Source: Mya arenaria (lineage: Eukaryota; Mollusca; Bivalvia; Myida; Myidae). From it: a DNA stretch of 64,000 nt. This document shows, one piece after another, positions 63,535 through 64,000 of this stretch. The notes beneath the pieces are model-generated. The model was not told the origin of the DNA and did not search any database. It saw only the letters and a program-made list of their open reading frames with translations. The stretch spans positions 15,926,406 to 15,990,405 of the forward strand of contig NC_069135.1 in the NCBI RefSeq assembly GCF_026914265.1. The letters run 5' to 3'. The first letter of the stretch is position 1. Every line of letters starts with the position of its first letter. Made by a program: the position numbers and the translations under genes.

Positions 63535-64000
63535 ACCTACAAAATCTTTTTGTCTTTTGCCAGATAGATGGATTCTTTCAATATCATTTGATGTAAGTGG
63601 AGGGGTGATTTTCAGTTTGTTGTTGCAAATATTCATAAATTGTTCTTCAAAGTTTCTATCTTCAAATGCCATAGGAACTCTGTGAAATTTCAGTGAAAAT
63701 CTTCTAGAATGTTGTTCTAATTTATAAAGTTTGTTATCTGAGAGTTCTTTTGAGAGTAAATTTTGATGCTCATGTTTTTTATTATGGATGTTTGAGGTTC
63801 AATTTGGTGTGTTTAAGTGTTGAGGGCCCAAAGCTTCATCTATAGTTTGTAATACTGTTTCCGTGCAGAGCGCTTTCTGAACAATTTCAAAACAAAATAT
63901 ATCAATATCCGGACCGTTGATTTCGGACAACCTGCTAGAATCAGGATGTGCGGATTTTCTTATTATTGGGTTCGGCGAATTCACATACCCACTAGCTATG
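63535..64000 (-). pseudogene. LINE-like ORF1 fragment, copy 2 (runs off the window)
   Basis: Minus-strand reading: NPIIRKSAHPDSSRLSEING, then PDIDIFCFEIVQKALC, an in-frame TGA, then KLYKLEQHSRRFSLKFHRVP, NFEEQFMNICNNKLKITPP and ERIHLSGKRQKDF. The part to the right of 63612 matches 58345-58770 nearly base for base. It extends 3' of the shared part up to the junction with element copy B, and continues beyond the right window edge. Confidence 0.7.

Overview
The window is nuclear DNA from an animal, almost certainly a bivalve mollusc. All genes are split by GT-AG introns, intergenic DNA is AT-rich, and several dispersed repeats (a degenerate copy of the element with GTCCGTC steps, fold-back MITEs, microsatellite-bearing elements) are of types I recognise from bivalve genomes. 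Species cannot be fixed from the sequence. No prokaryotic, plasmid or phage content and no RNA genes were seen.

Six protein-coding genes can be reconstructed, with matching splice phases at every junction: (1) the 3' half of FBXO7 (+, 241-2759); (2) a glycine-rich-domain-containing (GRDP/DUF1399) protein (-, six coding exons, 15655-7095, 1012 aa); (3) a PRSS23-like secreted serine protease (-, 29825-28710, one coding exon); (4) a MARCH-type RING-CH membrane E3 ligase (+, four exons, 33701-41339, about 257 aa); (5) a lysosomal/secreted alpha-L-fucosidase (-, eight exons, 49869-45101, 487 aa); (6) PM20D2, an M20 dipeptidase (+, seven exons, 51961-58342, 398 aa). The genes are functionally unrelated; this is ordinary metazoan gene order and not a cluster.

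The striking part is the DNA between and inside the genes. Eight unrelated minisatellite arrays (units of 31, 37, 39, 27, 25, 54, 26 and 56 bp) occupy roughly 17 kb, about a quarter of the window. Four lie inside introns. The most unusual is the 56-bp array in PM20D2 intron 5: each of about 45 units carries a copy of the last 37 bases of coding exon 5 plus its intact 5' splice site. Related small duplications at exon 3' ends occur in the MARCH gene (an 18-bp duplicated splice donor), in the fucosidase gene (a second copy of the last coding segment just after the stop) and possibly in the GRDP gene. Directly downstream of the GRDP stop, a 37-bp array places four AATAAA signals at regular spacing. 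A 6.2-kb G/T-rich block (27-bp then 25-bp arrays, the latter containing GGGTTA telomere-like words) lies between inverted copies of a dispersed repeat.

Mobile DNA: two copies of a TIR MITE (10.7 and 17.9 kb), two long fold-back elements (30.8 and 61.1 kb), a decayed LINE reverse transcriptase in PM20D2 intron 1, two near-identical LINE-like ORF1 fragments (58.3 and 63.6 kb), and two direct copies of a microsatellite-bearing element (50.8 and 62.9 kb) that flank PM20D2. Copy numbers and boundaries were counted by eye and are approximate.
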